Assembly (NCBI RefSeq): GCF_012952065.1
Contig: NZ_JABCJJ010000007.1
Coordinates: 62,001 to 126,000 of the forward strand
Direction of reading: 5' to 3'
DNA length: 64,000 bases
Source of the DNA: Cellulomonas fimi
GTDB taxonomy: Bacteria; Actinomycetota; Actinomycetes; Actinomycetales; Cellulomonadaceae
The notes under the pieces are model-generated. The model saw only the letters and a program-made list of their open reading frames with translations, did not search any database and was not told where the DNA came from. The translations under genes were made by a program, and so were the position numbers. The first letter of the stretch is position 1; each line of letters begins with the position of its first letter. Shown here piece after piece: positions 48,815 to 57,518 of the stretch.

Positions 48815-49381
48815 TCAGGTCACGGTCGGGGCGGCAGGACCGCTCGCGTCCGACGGGTCGGGTCGACCCTCGAGCAACCGTCTCAGGTGCGGCCACGCCT
48901 CGCCGAACGCGGGGAGCAGCGACCGGCGCTCGACGTCGTCGAGGTCCACCCACGCGACCTCGACGCTCTCGGCGTCGGTCGCCGCGGGCTCGAGGTCGGT
49001 CAGCGCCTCGGCGAGCACGGTCGTGTAGGTCCAGCCGCCGTGGTCCACCACCGAGGCTCCCAGGACCCGCACCGCGCCCGGCGGTACGCCGGCCTCCTCG
49101 GCGGCCTCACGCAGCGCGCCCTGCTCGGCCGGCTCGCCCGGCGACAGCGCGCCGCCCGGGAACGCCCACGTGCCGCCCTGGTCGCTCCAGAGCGCGCGGT
49201 GCTGGAGCACGACGGCGTCGACGTCCCCGGACCCGTCGCGCCGCGCGAGCAGCAGCCCCGCCGCGCCGAACCGACCCCAGTGGCGGTGTCCCTGCGCGCA
49301 CTCGACCCAGCCGTCACCGGCGTGCCGGTGGTGCAGCCGGTCCACAGGGTCCACGCGGTCCACGCGGTCCACCGGGTCCAC
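48815..49381 (-). CDS. NUDIX hydrolase
   Basis: Up to 188 residues. The NUDIX box GALSPGEPAEQGALREAAEEAGV fits G-x5-E-x7-REUxEExGU; substrates are nucleoside diphosphates linked to another moiety. The N-terminus is ambiguous. Five in-frame GTG codons at 49381, 49372, 49363, 49354 and 49345 lie in a 9-bp tandem repeat encoding VDP/VDR, so the true start may be any of them or later, before LHHRHAGDGWVECAQGHRHWG. It follows the carboxylase alpha gene by 12 bp. Confidence 0.85.
   Translation of the reverse strand: MDPVDRVDRVDPVDRLHHRHAGDGWVECAQGHRHWGRFGAAGLLLARRDGSGDVDAVVLQHRALWSDQGGTWAFPGGALSPGEPAEQGALREAAEEAGVPPGAVRVLGASVVDHGGWTYTTVLAEALTDLEPAATDAESVEVAWVDLDDVERRSLLPAFGEAWPHLRRLLEGRPDPSDASGPAAPTVT
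49343..49381. repeat. 9-bp tandem repeat carrying alternative GTG starts
   Basis: Five GTGGAC units of 9-bp period (minus strand) at the start of the NUDIX frame. Slippage would add or remove whole V-D-R/P triplets and start codons without breaking the frame. Confidence 0.85.
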
Positions 49382-49393
49382 GGCGAGGCCCGG

Positions 49394-51187
49394 TCAGCCC
49401 ACGATGTCGCAGATCTGGGTGCCCGCGGTGACGCTCGCGCCGACCCCGGCCACCAGCCCGGTGATGCGTCCCGCGCGGTGGGCGAGCAGCGGCTGCTCCA
49501 TCTTCATCGCCTCGAGCACGACGACGAGATCGCCCTCCGCGACCTCGGCGCCGTCCGCGACGGCCACCTTGACGATCGTTCCCTGCATGGGCGAGCACAG
49601 CGTGGTGCCGGTCGCGCTCGACGACGTCCGGGCAGGTGCGCGGCGTACGGGCCTGCGGGCCCCGGGGGACCGCCCGTTGCGGCTGCCTCCGAGCGAGAAG
49701 CCTGCGGGGATGACGACCTCGAGCCGCTTGCCGCCCACCTCGACCACGACCCGCTCCGTCGGGGCCGGCTCCTCGTCCGTGGGCGCGGCCGGGATCGCCG
49801 GCGCGGGGCCGCCGAGCGAGGGCAGACGCTCGGCGAACTCCGTCTCGATCCAGCGCGTGTGGACCGAGAAGGCCTGCTCGGGGTCGCTCGGCACGAACGC
49901 CGGCTCGTCGAGCACCGCACGGTGGAACGGGACGACCGTCGGGATCCCGACGATCTCGAGCTCGCTCAGGGCGCGTCGGGCCCGCTCCACCGCCTGGGTG
50001 CGGGTCGCTCCGGTCACGATGAGCTTGGCGAGCATCGAGTCGAACCCGCCCGAGATCGTGTCGCCCTCGACCACCCCGCTGTCCACCCGGACGCCCGGGC
50101 CGGACGGCAGCCGCAGCGTCGTGATGCGACCCGGGGCGGGGAGGAAGCCGGCGGCCGGGTCCTCGCCGTTGATCCGGAACTCGATCGAGTGGCCGCGCGT
50201 GACGACCTGGTCGTAGCCGAGCGGCTCACCCGCGGCGATCCGCAGCTGCTCGCGGACGAGGTCGATGCCGGCGACCTCCTCGGTCACCGGGTGCTCGACC
50301 TGCAGCCGGGTGTTGACCTCGAGGAACGAGATCGTGCCGTCGGCGCCGACGAGGAACTCGCACGTGCCGGCGCCGACGTAGCCCGCCTCCCGGAGGATCG
50401 CGATCGACGAGTCGACGAGCTGGGCGTTCTGCTCGGGCGAGAGGAACGGCGCCGGCGCCTCCTCGACGAGCTTCTGGTGCCGGCGCTGGAGCGAGCAGTC
50501 GCGCGTCGAGACGACGACGACGGTGCCGTGCATGTCGGCCAGGCACTGGGTCTCGACGTGCCGCGGCTTGTCGAGGTACCGCTCGACGAAGCACTCACCG
50601 CGCCCGAAGGCGGCGGTCGCCTCACGGACGGCCGACTCGAGCTGCTCGTCGATCTCCTCGGCGACGCGGGCGACCTTGAGCCCCCGGCCGCCGCCGCCGA
50701 ACGCCGCCTTGATCGCGACGGGCAGGCCGTGCTCCGCGGCGAACGCGTGGATCTCCGCGGCGCCCTCGACGGGGTCCGAGGTGCCGGCCACGAGAGGGGC
50801 GCCGGCTCGCTCGGCGATGTGCCGCGCGCTCACCTTGTCGCCGAGCGCCTCGATGGCTGACGGCGGAGGGCCGATCCACACCAGCCCCGCCTCGGTCACC
50901 GCGCGCGCGAAGTCGGCGTTCTCGGCGAGGAAGCCGTAGCCGGGGTGCACGGCGTCGGCCCCGGCGCGACGGGCCACGTCGAGCAGCTTGGCGGCGTCGA
51001 GGTAGGTCTCGGCGGCGCGGACGCCGCCGAGCGCGAACGCCTCGTCCGCGAGCCGCACGTGCAGGGACTCACGGTCGGGGTCGGCGTAGACGGCCACGGA
51101 GGCGATGCCGGCGTCGCGGCAGGCCCGGACGATGCGGACGGCGATCTCGGCACGGTTGGCGACGAGGACCTTCGTGATGGCGGGCAC
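49394..51187 (-). CDS. accA3: Acyl-CoA carboxylase alpha subunit (biotin carboxylase + BCCP)
   Basis: A 597-residue protein. The biotin carboxylase domain (1 to about 450) begins [20 protein letters not shown] and contains [16 protein letters not shown] (ATP loop), [19 protein letters not shown] and [14 protein letters not shown]. After a Pro/Ala/Arg-rich linker (about 455-525), the C-terminal BCCP domain carries the biotinyl lysine K562 in EAMKMEQP. It carboxylates biotin for the AccD/AccE transferase encoded at 53961-56537. The start is GTG 51187, with a TACGGT box 5 nt upstream. Confidence 0.95.
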   Translation of the reverse strand: MPAITKVLVANRAEIAVRIVRACRDAGIASVAVYADPDRESLHVRLADEAFALGGVRAAETYLDAAKLLDVARRAGADAVHPGYGFLAENADFARAVTEAGLVWIGPPPSAIEALGDKVSARHIAERAGAPLVAGTSDPVEGAAEIHAFAAEHGLPVAIKAAFGGGGRGLKVARVAEEIDEQLESAVREATAAFGRGECFVERYLDKPRHVETQCLADMHGTVVVVSTRDCSLQRRHQKLVEEAPAPFLSPEQNAQLVDSSIAILREAGYVGAGTCEFLVGADGTISFLEVNTRLQVEHPVTEEVAGIDLVREQLRIAAGEPLGYDQVVTRGHSIEFRINGEDPAAGFLPAPGRITTLRLPSGPGVRVDSGVVEGDTISGGFDSMLAKLIVTGATRTQAVERARRALSELEIVGIPTVVPFHRAVLDEPAFVPSDPEQAFSVHTRWIETEFAERLPSLGGPAPAIPAAPTDEEPAPTERVVVEVGGKRLEVVIPAGFSLGGSRNGRSPGARRPVRRAPARTSSSATGTTLCSPMQGTIVKVAVADGAEVAEGDLVVVLEAMKMEQPLLAHRAGRITGLVAGVGASVTAGTQICDIVG

Positions 51188-51324
51188 GGCTCACCGTAAC
51201 GCCCGTGGTGACCGGCACACCTCGCCGCGCGCACGCTGCGGGAAGATTGCCGGTTCCTGCCAACCGTCTGGCATGCGATTTGTAGGATTCCCACCGAGAC
51301 GGTCGCCGTCGGCGGCCTCACGAT

Positions 51325-51357
51325 GGCCGATGTTGTGCTCAGTCCACAACGTCGGCC
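51325..51357 (-). terminator. Hairpin at the maf stop codon
   Basis: A 13-bp stem, GGCCGATGTTGTG (51325-51337) with CACAACGTCGGCC (51345-51357) and one T/G wobble, centred on the maf stop. It could end maf transcripts before the carboxylase gene. There is no U-tract. Confidence 0.5.
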
Positions 51358-52013
51358 GTACCGGCTACCCCACGCCAGAGGTCGGGGACCGCCACCCCGA
51401 CCTCCGCGAGCAGCTCGCGGAGCAGCGGCAGGCTCACCCCGACGACGCCGTGGTAGTCGCCGTCGACGCCCGTCACGAACGCGCCGCCCAGCCCGTCGAC
51501 GGTGAACGCGCCGGCCACGGCGAGCGGCTCTCCCGTCGCGACGTACGCGTCGATCTCGGCGTCGGTGAGGTCGGCGAAGTGCACGACCGTCGACGACGTC
51601 GCGCCGAACGTCCCGCCCGTGCCGCCCGCCTCGGGCTCGCGGTCGTCGATGAGCCAGTGGCCGGTGTGGAGGACGCCCGAGCGACCACGCATCCGGCGCC
51701 AGCGCCGGGTCGCGTCCGCCGCGTCGAGCGGCTTGCCGAAGATCTCGCCGTCGAGCTCGAGCATCGAGTCGCACCCGAGGACGAGGAGGTCGTCGTCGTC
51801 GGTCCCCACGCCCTCGCTCACGACGTGCTGCGCCTTGGCCTGGGCGAGGACCAGCACCGCGTCGGCCGGCTCGAGCGTGCCGAAGCGCTCGCGCGCGGCC
51901 GCGAGCGCGGCGTCCTCGTCCACGCCCGACGGCGAGACCAGCACGTCGATGCCTGCGGCGGCGAGCGTCGCGCGCCGGGCAGGAGAGGCGGAGGCCAGGA
52001 GGAGACGGGTCAC
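51339..52013 (-). CDS. maf: Maf-like nucleoside triphosphate pyrophosphatase
   Basis: A 224-residue house-cleaning enzyme hydrolysing non-canonical or modified nucleotides. The N-terminal RLLLASASPARRATLAAAGI is the Maf signature; LGCDSMLELDGEIFGKPLDAADA carries the catalytic acidic residue, and AYVATGEPLAVAGAFTVDGLG is typical near the end. The GTG at 52013 begins the conserved region, so upstream in-frame codons are excluded. Maf (Rv3282) lies between accE5 and accA3 in mycobacteria, matching this order. Confidence 0.93.
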   Translation of the reverse strand: MTRLLLASASPARRATLAAAGIDVLVSPSGVDEDAALAAARERFGTLEPADAVLVLAQAKAQHVVSEGVGTDDDDLLVLGCDSMLELDGEIFGKPLDAADATRRWRRMRGRSGVLHTGHWLIDDREPEAGGTGGTFGATSSTVVHFADLTDAEIDAYVATGEPLAVAGAFTVDGLGGAFVTGVDGDYHGVVGVSLPLLRELLAEVGVAVPDLWRGVAGTADVVD

Positions 52014-52126
52014 GGCGACGGAGCGTATACGGCGCACGCCCTCGTCGCCGTCGCCGCGGGGGTCGTGCTGCTCGTCGCGATGATCCTGCTGGAGCACGGG
52101 CCGGCGCTGCTCGGCTCAGCCGCCCG

Positions 52127-53899
52127 TCAGGCCAGGGTCTGCCGCAGCACGTCGAGGCCGACCGACCCGAGGCCGAGCGCGCGGGCGTGGAACTCGCGCA
52201 GGCCGCCCGCCCCGCCGGGCGCCCGCCGGGCGGTGACCGCAGCGTCGCGCGTCTGCTCCCAGAGCCGCTGGCCGATCTTGTACGAGGGCGCCTGCCCGGG
52301 CCAGCCGAGGTACCGATCGAGCTCGAAGCGCAGGTACGGCTGGGGCATCGCCACGTTGGCCCGCAGCAGCTCCCACGCCTTCTCCGCGTCCCAGGTGCCG
52401 CCGCCCCAGCGGGCGGGCGCCGGGAGCCCGAGGTGGACGCCGATGTCGAGGACCACGCGGACCGCCCGCATCCGCTGGCCGTCCAGCATGCCGAGCCGGT
52501 CGCCCGGGTCGTCGAGGAACCCCAGGTCGCCCATGAGGCGCTCGGCGTAGAGGGCCCACCCCTCGCCGTGGCCCGCGACCCAGCACGCGAGCCGGCGCCA
52601 CCGGTTGAGCGTGTCGCGCGCGTGCACCGCCTGGGCGCACTGGAGGTGATGGCCGGGGACGCCCTCGTGGTAGACGGTCGTGCGCTCGCGCCAGGTCGTG
52701 AACTCCGTGACCCCGGCCGGCACGGACCACCACATGCGCCCGGGCCGGGAGAAGTCGTCGCTCGGCGGCGTGTAGTAGATGCCGCCCTGCTGGGTCGGCG
52801 CGATCAGGCACTCGAGCGCCCGGATCGGCTCGGCGATGTCGAAGTGGGTGCCGTCGAGGGCCAGCACCGCCGCGTCGGACGTCTCCTGCATCCAGGCCCG
52901 GAGGGCCTGCGTCCCGTGCAGCTGCCGGGCGGGGTCCGCGTCCAGCGCCGCGACCGCGCGCGCCACGACGTCGGGCCCCCCGGCGTCGCGCGGCCCGAGC
53001 ACCTCCCGTGCGACCGACTCCTGCTCGGCGACCACCCGGTCGAGCTCCTCGAGTCCCCACGCGTAGGTCTCGTCGAGGTCCACGTCGGCGCCGAGGAAGT
53101 ACCGCGACCACAGCGCGTACCGGTCGCGGCCCACGGCGTCGGCGGCAGGTGCGTGCGGAGCGAGCTCCTCGCGCAGGAACCCCGCGAGCTCGGCGTACGC
53201 GGAGCGCGCCGCGGCGGCGCCGTGCTCGAGCTCCTTGCGCACGAGCGAGCACGCCGCCGACTCGTCGAGCACCGCGTCGACGGCCGGGCCGGTGATGAAC
53301 GACGTGAAGAACGACGACGCCGGGTCGGCGAGCTCGTCGGCCTGCGTCGCGCCGATCGCCACCTGGCGCGCGGCGGGGACGCGACCGCGGGCCGCACCCG
53401 CGCGCAGGGACGCCCGGTAGCCGGCGAGCGCGCCGGGCAGCGCGTTCAGCCGGGCGGCGACGTTCTCCCACGCCTCGACGCTGCTCGTGGGCATCAGGTC
53501 GAAGACGTCGCGCAGGTCCTGCACCGGGGACGCGATGTTGTTGAGCTGGCCGAGCCACTCGCCGGCCTCGTCGAGCTCGAGGTCGAGGCCCAGCCGCTCG
53601 CGCATGACGGCGAGCGTCACGTCGTCGACGTCGTCCACGGGCGGGGTGGTGTCGAGCTCGCGCAGGACGGCGCGGGCGGCGTCGGCCCGGGTCGCGTGCC
53701 CCGCCGGGGAGAGGTCCGTCATCTCGTGGTCGTGGCCGGGGACGCCCATCGACGTGGCCGCGAGCGGGTCCAGGCGAGCGATCGTGTCGACGTAGCGGTC
53801 GGCGACCGCGTCGATCGGGCTCGATGCGCGGGCGGGCCCCGGCGAGGGGGGCGTGGCCGGCGTGGACGGCGTGGACGACGGCGTGGTGCTGGACGGCAT
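52127..53899 (-). CDS. DUF885 family protein, probable metallopeptidase
   Basis: A 590-residue protein. After a Ser/Thr/Pro tail of about 30 residues the DUF885 domain fills the chain. The motif YHEGVPGHHLQ (H411, E412, H417/H418) resembles a zinc-peptidase site, and GHGEGWALYAERLM and SYKIGQRLWEQTRDAA are family hallmarks. Members are thought to be carboxypeptidase-like, but the substrate is not known to me. No signal peptide is seen. ATG 53899 lies 6 nt after TAGGTT. It is inserted between accE and maf compared with mycobacteria. Confidence 0.85.
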   Translation of the reverse strand: MPSSTTPSSTPSTPATPPSPGPARASSPIDAVADRYVDTIARLDPLAATSMGVPGHDHEMTDLSPAGHATRADAARAVLRELDTTPPVDDVDDVTLAVMRERLGLDLELDEAGEWLGQLNNIASPVQDLRDVFDLMPTSSVEAWENVAARLNALPGALAGYRASLRAGAARGRVPAARQVAIGATQADELADPASSFFTSFITGPAVDAVLDESAACSLVRKELEHGAAAARSAYAELAGFLREELAPHAPAADAVGRDRYALWSRYFLGADVDLDETYAWGLEELDRVVAEQESVAREVLGPRDAGGPDVVARAVAALDADPARQLHGTQALRAWMQETSDAAVLALDGTHFDIAEPIRALECLIAPTQQGGIYYTPPSDDFSRPGRMWWSVPAGVTEFTTWRERTTVYHEGVPGHHLQCAQAVHARDTLNRWRRLACWVAGHGEGWALYAERLMGDLGFLDDPGDRLGMLDGQRMRAVRVVLDIGVHLGLPAPARWGGGTWDAEKAWELLRANVAMPQPYLRFELDRYLGWPGQAPSYKIGQRLWEQTRDAAVTARRAPGGAGGLREFHARALGLGSVGLDVLRQTLA

Positions 53900-53905
53900 G
53901 CTCCG

Positions 53906-53911
53906 AACCTA
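53906..53911 (-). promoter_or_regulatory. -10 box, leaderless DUF885 gene
   Basis: TAGGTT on the minus strand, 6 nt before ATG 53899. Confidence 0.55.
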
Positions 53912-53960
53912 CCCGCGCGCTCGGTCGCCCTCAGCCACGCGACCGCCTGCCTCGGGTCGC

Positions 53961-54221
53961 TCAGCCGCGCAGGCTCCAGCGCCACGTGTCCGGGCCGGGA
54001 TCGCCGAGCTGACCCGGTCGACGCAGCAGGCGTCCGCGGTCCGACCACGCCGCGGGCGCCGTCGTGGTGTGGCTCGGGGGCTCGTCGGCGCCGGCCGTGG
54101 CGAGCCCGGCGACGAGCGCCGCCAGCTCGAGGTCGTCCGGCGCGCCCCGCACGACGCGCACGTGGGTCCGCGGCGAGGCCTCGGCGGCGGGCTGGCCGGT
54201 CGACCCGGGGTGCTCGCTCAC
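53961..54221 (-). CDS. accE: Acyl-CoA carboxylase epsilon subunit
   Basis: An 86-residue AccE-type subunit. HVRVVRGAPDDLELAALVAGL is the conserved helix pair and AAWSDRGRLLRRP plus the end DTWRWSLRG are typical of AccE5/PccE. The epsilon subunit binds the AccD hexamer and stimulates activity. The GTG at 54221 overlaps the stop of the upstream gene (GTGA). An in-frame ATG at 54284 lies in the upstream coding region and gives an Arg-rich, non-conserved extension. Confidence 0.88.
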   Translation of the reverse strand: MSEHPGSTGQPAAEASPRTHVRVVRGAPDDLELAALVAGLATAGADEPPSHTTTAPAAWSDRGRLLRRPGQLGDPGPDTWRWSLRG

Positions 54222-54772
54222 TCGTCGTCCTCGTCGTCGTCGAAGCCGTCGAAGTCGGCGGGTTCGCCGCGCGACGTCGCCCACTCGACGACCTCGAACC
54301 CGGCGTCGACGAGTCGCACCACGAGGCTCTCGCCGCCCTGGTCGAGCAGGTCGAGCACCGAGTCCATGGTCACGTCGCTCGTGCCCTGCGGCGGGCTGAT
54401 GACGAAACCCAGGTGGAACACCTCGGCGGTCTCGGGCACCGGGGGCGCGTCCGGGTCCACGACCTCGTGGACGTGCTCCCCGGCGTCCCAGGCCATCGAC
54501 GTGAGATCGGCGTGCAGGCCGAGCCGGTCGTGGAGCCGGTCGTACAGCTCCGCGTTGAGGGTCCCGACGCGCGCCTCGAGCGCGAGCACGCGTGGGTCCT
54601 CGTCGGCCTCGTGCGACCCGAACTCGCCGCGGACGCCGACCGCGGTGTCCACGTACTCGTGCAGCGCCGCCGCGAGCGCGTCGACCGCGGCGTGCAGCGG
54701 CGCGGCGTCGACCGGGCCGAGCGGCCGGTCGGAGTGCGCGGCCCCCGAAGAGTCGTGGTCGTGGACGCTCAC
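54218..54772 (-). CDS. Acidic protein between accD and accE, unknown function
   Basis: A 184-residue soluble acidic protein from GTG 54772, with GGAGG in the preceding 10 bases. It has helical stretches (VDAALHAAVDALAAAL-like N-terminus, RVLALEARVGTLNAELYDRL) and a C-terminal Asp/Glu tail DGFDDDEDDE. I do not recognise the family. The position inside the carboxylase operon, coupled by overlap to accE, suggests an accessory role. Confidence 0.75.
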   Translation of the reverse strand: MSVHDHDSSGAAHSDRPLGPVDAAPLHAAVDALAAALHEYVDTAVGVRGEFGSHEADEDPRVLALEARVGTLNAELYDRLHDRLGLHADLTSMAWDAGEHVHEVVDPDAPPVPETAEVFHLGFVISPPQGTSDVTMDSVLDLLDQGGESLVVRLVDAGFEVVEWATSRGEPADFDGFDDDEDDE

Positions 54773-54783
54773 AGCCCCCTCCG

Positions 54784-54899
54784 TTCGCGCGCGGTGCCCC
54801 GCTCGCTGCGCTCCCGGCGCCTCCCCGCGCTCACAGTGCTTGTCATTTCGCGCGCGGTGCCCCGCTCGCTGCGCTCCCGGCGCCTCCCCGCGCTCACAG
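54784..54899. repeat. Two 53-bp direct repeats spaced 63 bp at the accD 3' end
   Basis: The same 53 bp (containing CCCGCTCGCTGCGCTCCCGG) occurs at 54784-54836 and 54847-54899. The second copy includes the accD stop codon and the first lies in the following intergenic space. On the minus strand it reads like an [16 protein letters not shown]-type intergenic element. Confidence 0.9.
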
Positions 54900-56537
54900 C
54901 GGGATGTTCCCGTGCTTCTTCGGCGGCAGGCTCGCCCGCTTGGTGCGCAGCGCGCGCAGCGCACGGACGACCTGGACCCGGGTCGCCGACGGCTCGATCA
55001 CCGCGTCGACGTACCCGCGGTCGGCCGCGTCCCACGGGTTCACGATCGCCTCCTCGTACTCGGCGGTCAGCCGGCCGCGCTCCGCCTCGACGTCGCCCCC
55101 GGCGTCGGCCATCTTCTTGAGCGCCCCGCGCTGCAGGATGTTGACGGCACCGCCCGCGCCCATGACGGCGATCTGGGCCGTCGGCCAGGCGAGGTTGATG
55201 TCGGCGCCGAGCTGCTTGGACCCCATGACGATGTACGCGCCGCCGTAGGCCTTGCGCGTGATGACCGTGACGAGCGGCACGGTCGCCTCGGCGTAGGCGT
55301 AGATGAGCTTGGCGCCGCGCCGGATGATGCCGTTCCACTCCTGGTCGATGCCCGGCAGGAACCCCGGGACGTCGACGAACGTGAGCACCGGGATGTTGAA
55401 CGCGTCGCACGTCCGCACGAAGCGCGCGGCCTTCTCGGCCGCGTTGATGTCGAGCGTGCCCGCCATCTGGAGCGGCTGGTTGGCGACGACGCCCACCGCG
55501 TGCCCCTCGACGTGCCCGAACGCGGTGAGCACGTTGCGCGCGTAGAGCGGCTGCACCTCGAGCAGCACGCCCTCGTCGACCACGTGCTCGACGACCGTGC
55601 GCATGTCGTAGGGCTGGTTGTCCGAGTCGGGGACGAGCGAGTCCAGCTCGAGGTCGGCGTCCGACACCTCGAGGGGCCCCTCGCCGCCCGCGAACACCGG
55701 CCCGTCGGTGAGGTTGTTCTGCGGGAGATAGCTGAGGAGCGACTTCACGTAGTCGAACGCGTCGTCCTCGTCCGCCGCGAGGTAGTGCGCGACGCCGGAC
55801 CGCTCGTTGTGCGTGTGCGCGCCGCCGAGCTCCTCGAACCCGACGTCCTCGCCCGTGACGGCGCGGATCACGTCGGGCCCCGTGATGAACATGTTCGAGG
55901 TGCCGTCGGCCATGACGATGAAGTCGGTCAGCGCGGGGGAGTAGACCGCCCCGCCGGCGCTCGGCCCGAGGATCAACGAGATCTGGGGGATGACGCCCGA
56001 CGCCGCGACGTTGCGCCGGAAGATCTCCGCGAACTGGGTCAGGGCGGCCACGCCCTCCTGGATCCGCGCCCCGCCGCCGTCGGAGATGCCGAGGAGCGGC
56101 ACGCCGGTGCGCAGGGCCAGGTCCATGACCTTGGTGATCTTCTGGCCGTGGACCTCGCCGAGCGACCCGCCGAAGACCGTGAAGTCCTGGGAGTAGATGC
56201 AGACCTGACGCCCGTGGATGGTGCCGTGCCCGACGACGACGCCGTCGCCGGGGACCCGCTTCTTCTCCAGCCCGAAGTTCACCGAGCGGTGCCGGGCGAA
56301 CGCGTCGAGCTCGACGAACGAGCCCGGGTCGAGCAGGCCGTCGATGCGCTCGCGCGCGGTCTTCTTGCCGCGCGCGTGCTGCTTCTCGGCGGCCACGGTC
56401 TCGGGGTCCACCGTCGCGGTCTGCGTCCGCCGACGGAGGTCGGCGAGCTTCGCGGCCGTGCCGGACGTGCGCACCGTGCCGGAGGAAGGACTCGTGGGGA
56501 GGGAGCTCGTCGATGCGGAGCTCGATGCGTCGGTCAC
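54894..56537 (-). CDS. accD: Acyl-CoA carboxylase beta subunit (carboxyltransferase)
   Basis: A 547-residue carboxyltransferase. It has [20 protein letters not shown] and [20 protein letters not shown] at the N-terminus, [38 protein letters not shown] (oxyanion glycines) and [41 protein letters not shown] is the C-terminal acyl-CoA site region, and the end KKHGNIPL is typical of AccD5/PccB. It probably carboxylates propionyl- and/or acetyl-CoA for fatty-acid synthesis. GTG 56537 has a leaderless TAGTCT box. Divergent from birA. Confidence 0.95.
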   Translation of the reverse strand: MTDASSSASTSSLPTSPSSGTVRTSGTAAKLADLRRRTQTATVDPETVAAEKQHARGKKTARERIDGLLDPGSFVELDAFARHRSVNFGLEKKRVPGDGVVVGHGTIHGRQVCIYSQDFTVFGGSLGEVHGQKITKVMDLALRTGVPLLGISDGGGARIQEGVAALTQFAEIFRRNVAASGVIPQISLILGPSAGGAVYSPALTDFIVMADGTSNMFITGPDVIRAVTGEDVGFEELGGAHTHNERSGVAHYLAADEDDAFDYVKSLLSYLPQNNLTDGPVFAGGEGPLEVSDADLELDSLVPDSDNQPYDMRTVVEHVVDEGVLLEVQPLYARNVLTAFGHVEGHAVGVVANQPLQMAGTLDINAAEKAARFVRTCDAFNIPVLTFVDVPGFLPGIDQEWNGIIRRGAKLIYAYAEATVPLVTVITRKAYGGAYIVMGSKQLGADINLAWPTAQIAVMGAGGAVNILQRGALKKMADAGGDVEAERGRLTAEYEEAIVNPWDAADRGYVDAVIEPSATRVQVVRALRALRTKRASLPPKKHGNIPL

Positions 56538-56543
56538 ACGCCG

Positions 56544-56549
56544 AGACTA
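56544..56549 (-). promoter_or_regulatory. -10 box, leaderless accD
   Basis: TAGTCT on the minus strand, 6 nt before GTG 56537, within the 46-bp accD/birA divergent gap. Confidence 0.55.
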
Positions 56550-56571
56550 GTTCTCCCGTCGGTCGTCGCGA

Positions 56572-56577
56572 GATGAT
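56572..56577 (+). promoter_or_regulatory. Relaxed -10 box, leaderless birA
   Basis: GATGAT then 6 nt then ATG 56584. Confidence 0.35.
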
Positions 56578-56583
56578 CGGCCG

Positions 56584-57489
56584 ATGGGTGAGCCGGTCGA
56601 CCGTCCCGCGCTGCGCGCCTCGGCGCTGCGCGAGCTGCTGCTGCACCCGGCGGGCCCGCTGGGCCGCCTCGAGGTGGTCGAGCGCGCGGAGTCGACCAAC
56701 ACCGAGCTGGCCGCGGCGCTCACGCGCGAGCCCGACGCGTGGCGCGGCGTCGGCATGGTCGTCGCGGACCACCAGGCCGGTGGACGAGGCAGGGCCGGGC
56801 GTTCGTGGCAGACGCCACCCCGGGCCGCGCTCACGCTCTCGATCTCGGTCTGGCCGACCGCGCAGGACCAGCGGTCGATCGGCTGGCTGCCGCTGCTCAC
56901 CGGGCTGGGTGCGGTGCGAGCGCTGCGCGCGACCGCGGGGGTCGACGCCGGGCTCAAGTGGCCGAACGACCTGCTGGTGCTCGGCGCCGCGGCCACCGAG
57001 GGCGACGCGCTCGACGGGTGGGGCACCGATCGCAAGGTCGGGGGCGTCCTGTCCGAGCTCGTCCCGACCGCGGCCGGCCCCGCCGCGGTGCTCGGCATCG
57101 GCATCAACGTGTCTCAGACGGCCGACGAGCTGCCGGTGCCGAGCGCGACGTCGCTCGCGCTCGCGGGCGCGAAGGACCTCGACCGCGAGGTGCTCGTCGT
57201 CGCGCTCGTCACCGCGCTCGCCGAGCTCAAGGCGCGCTGGAGCACGGCGGGGGGTGACGCCGTCGCCTCCGGTCTCGCCGACGAGGTCCAGGCGGTCTGC
57301 CGCACGCTGGGCCGACGGGTGCGCGTGGCGCTGCCCGGCGGCGGCGAGCTTGTCGGGACGGCGCGGCGGCTCGACGGGGCCGGCGCCCTCGTCGTCCGGG
57401 ACGACGCCGGGACCGAGCGCACGGTGCTCGCGGGCGACGTGCTGCACGTGCGCGGGGCCGAGCCGGTCGGGCCCGGGCAGCGCCCGTGA
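56584..57489 (+). CDS. birA: Biotin-[acetyl-CoA-carboxylase] ligase
   Basis: A 301-residue monofunctional biotin protein ligase that attaches biotin to the BCCP domain of AccA3. ESTNTELA, the biotinyl-AMP loop GGRGRAGRSWQTP (67-78), KWPNDLLV and RKVGGVLSEL are conserved. There is no N-terminal DNA-binding domain, so it is not the repressor type. It is divergent from accD with only 46 bp between starts, linking synthesis of enzyme and its activator. Confidence 0.94.
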   Translation: MGEPVDRPALRASALRELLLHPAGPLGRLEVVERAESTNTELAAALTREPDAWRGVGMVVADHQAGGRGRAGRSWQTPPRAALTLSISVWPTAQDQRSIGWLPLLTGLGAVRALRATAGVDAGLKWPNDLLVLGAAATEGDALDGWGTDRKVGGVLSELVPTAAGPAAVLGIGINVSQTADELPVPSATSLALAGAKDLDREVLVVALVTALAELKARWSTAGGDAVASGLADEVQAVCRTLGRRVRVALPGGGELVGTARRLDGAGALVVRDDAGTERTVLAGDVLHVRGAEPVGPGQRP

Positions 57490-57506
57490 CCCAGCTCACC
57501 GTGAAC

Positions 57507-57512
57507 TAGCCT
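57507..57512 (+). promoter_or_regulatory. -10 box, leaderless adenylate cyclase gene
   Basis: TAGCCT then 6 nt then GTG 57519. Confidence 0.6.
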
Positions 57513-57518
57513 GGCCGG

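Noticed and set aside
51258-51273. TGCCA-N6-TGGCA dyad upstream of accA3.
   Set aside because: It is a short dyad in a GC-rich region, 65 bp or more before the likely promoter, with no second copy found. It is too weak to call an operator.
52022-52027. TACGCT as a leaderless -10 box for maf.
   Set aside because: The distance to the GTG is 8 nt, outside the strict 6-7 nt spacing seen for the others. The box is left unassigned.
52014-52126. Hydrophobic plus-strand frame (AHALVAVAAGVVLLVAMILLEHG) between maf and the DUF885 gene.
   Set aside because: It has no start codon or ribosome-binding site in the gap and runs on into the antisense of DUF885. A small membrane protein cannot be supported.
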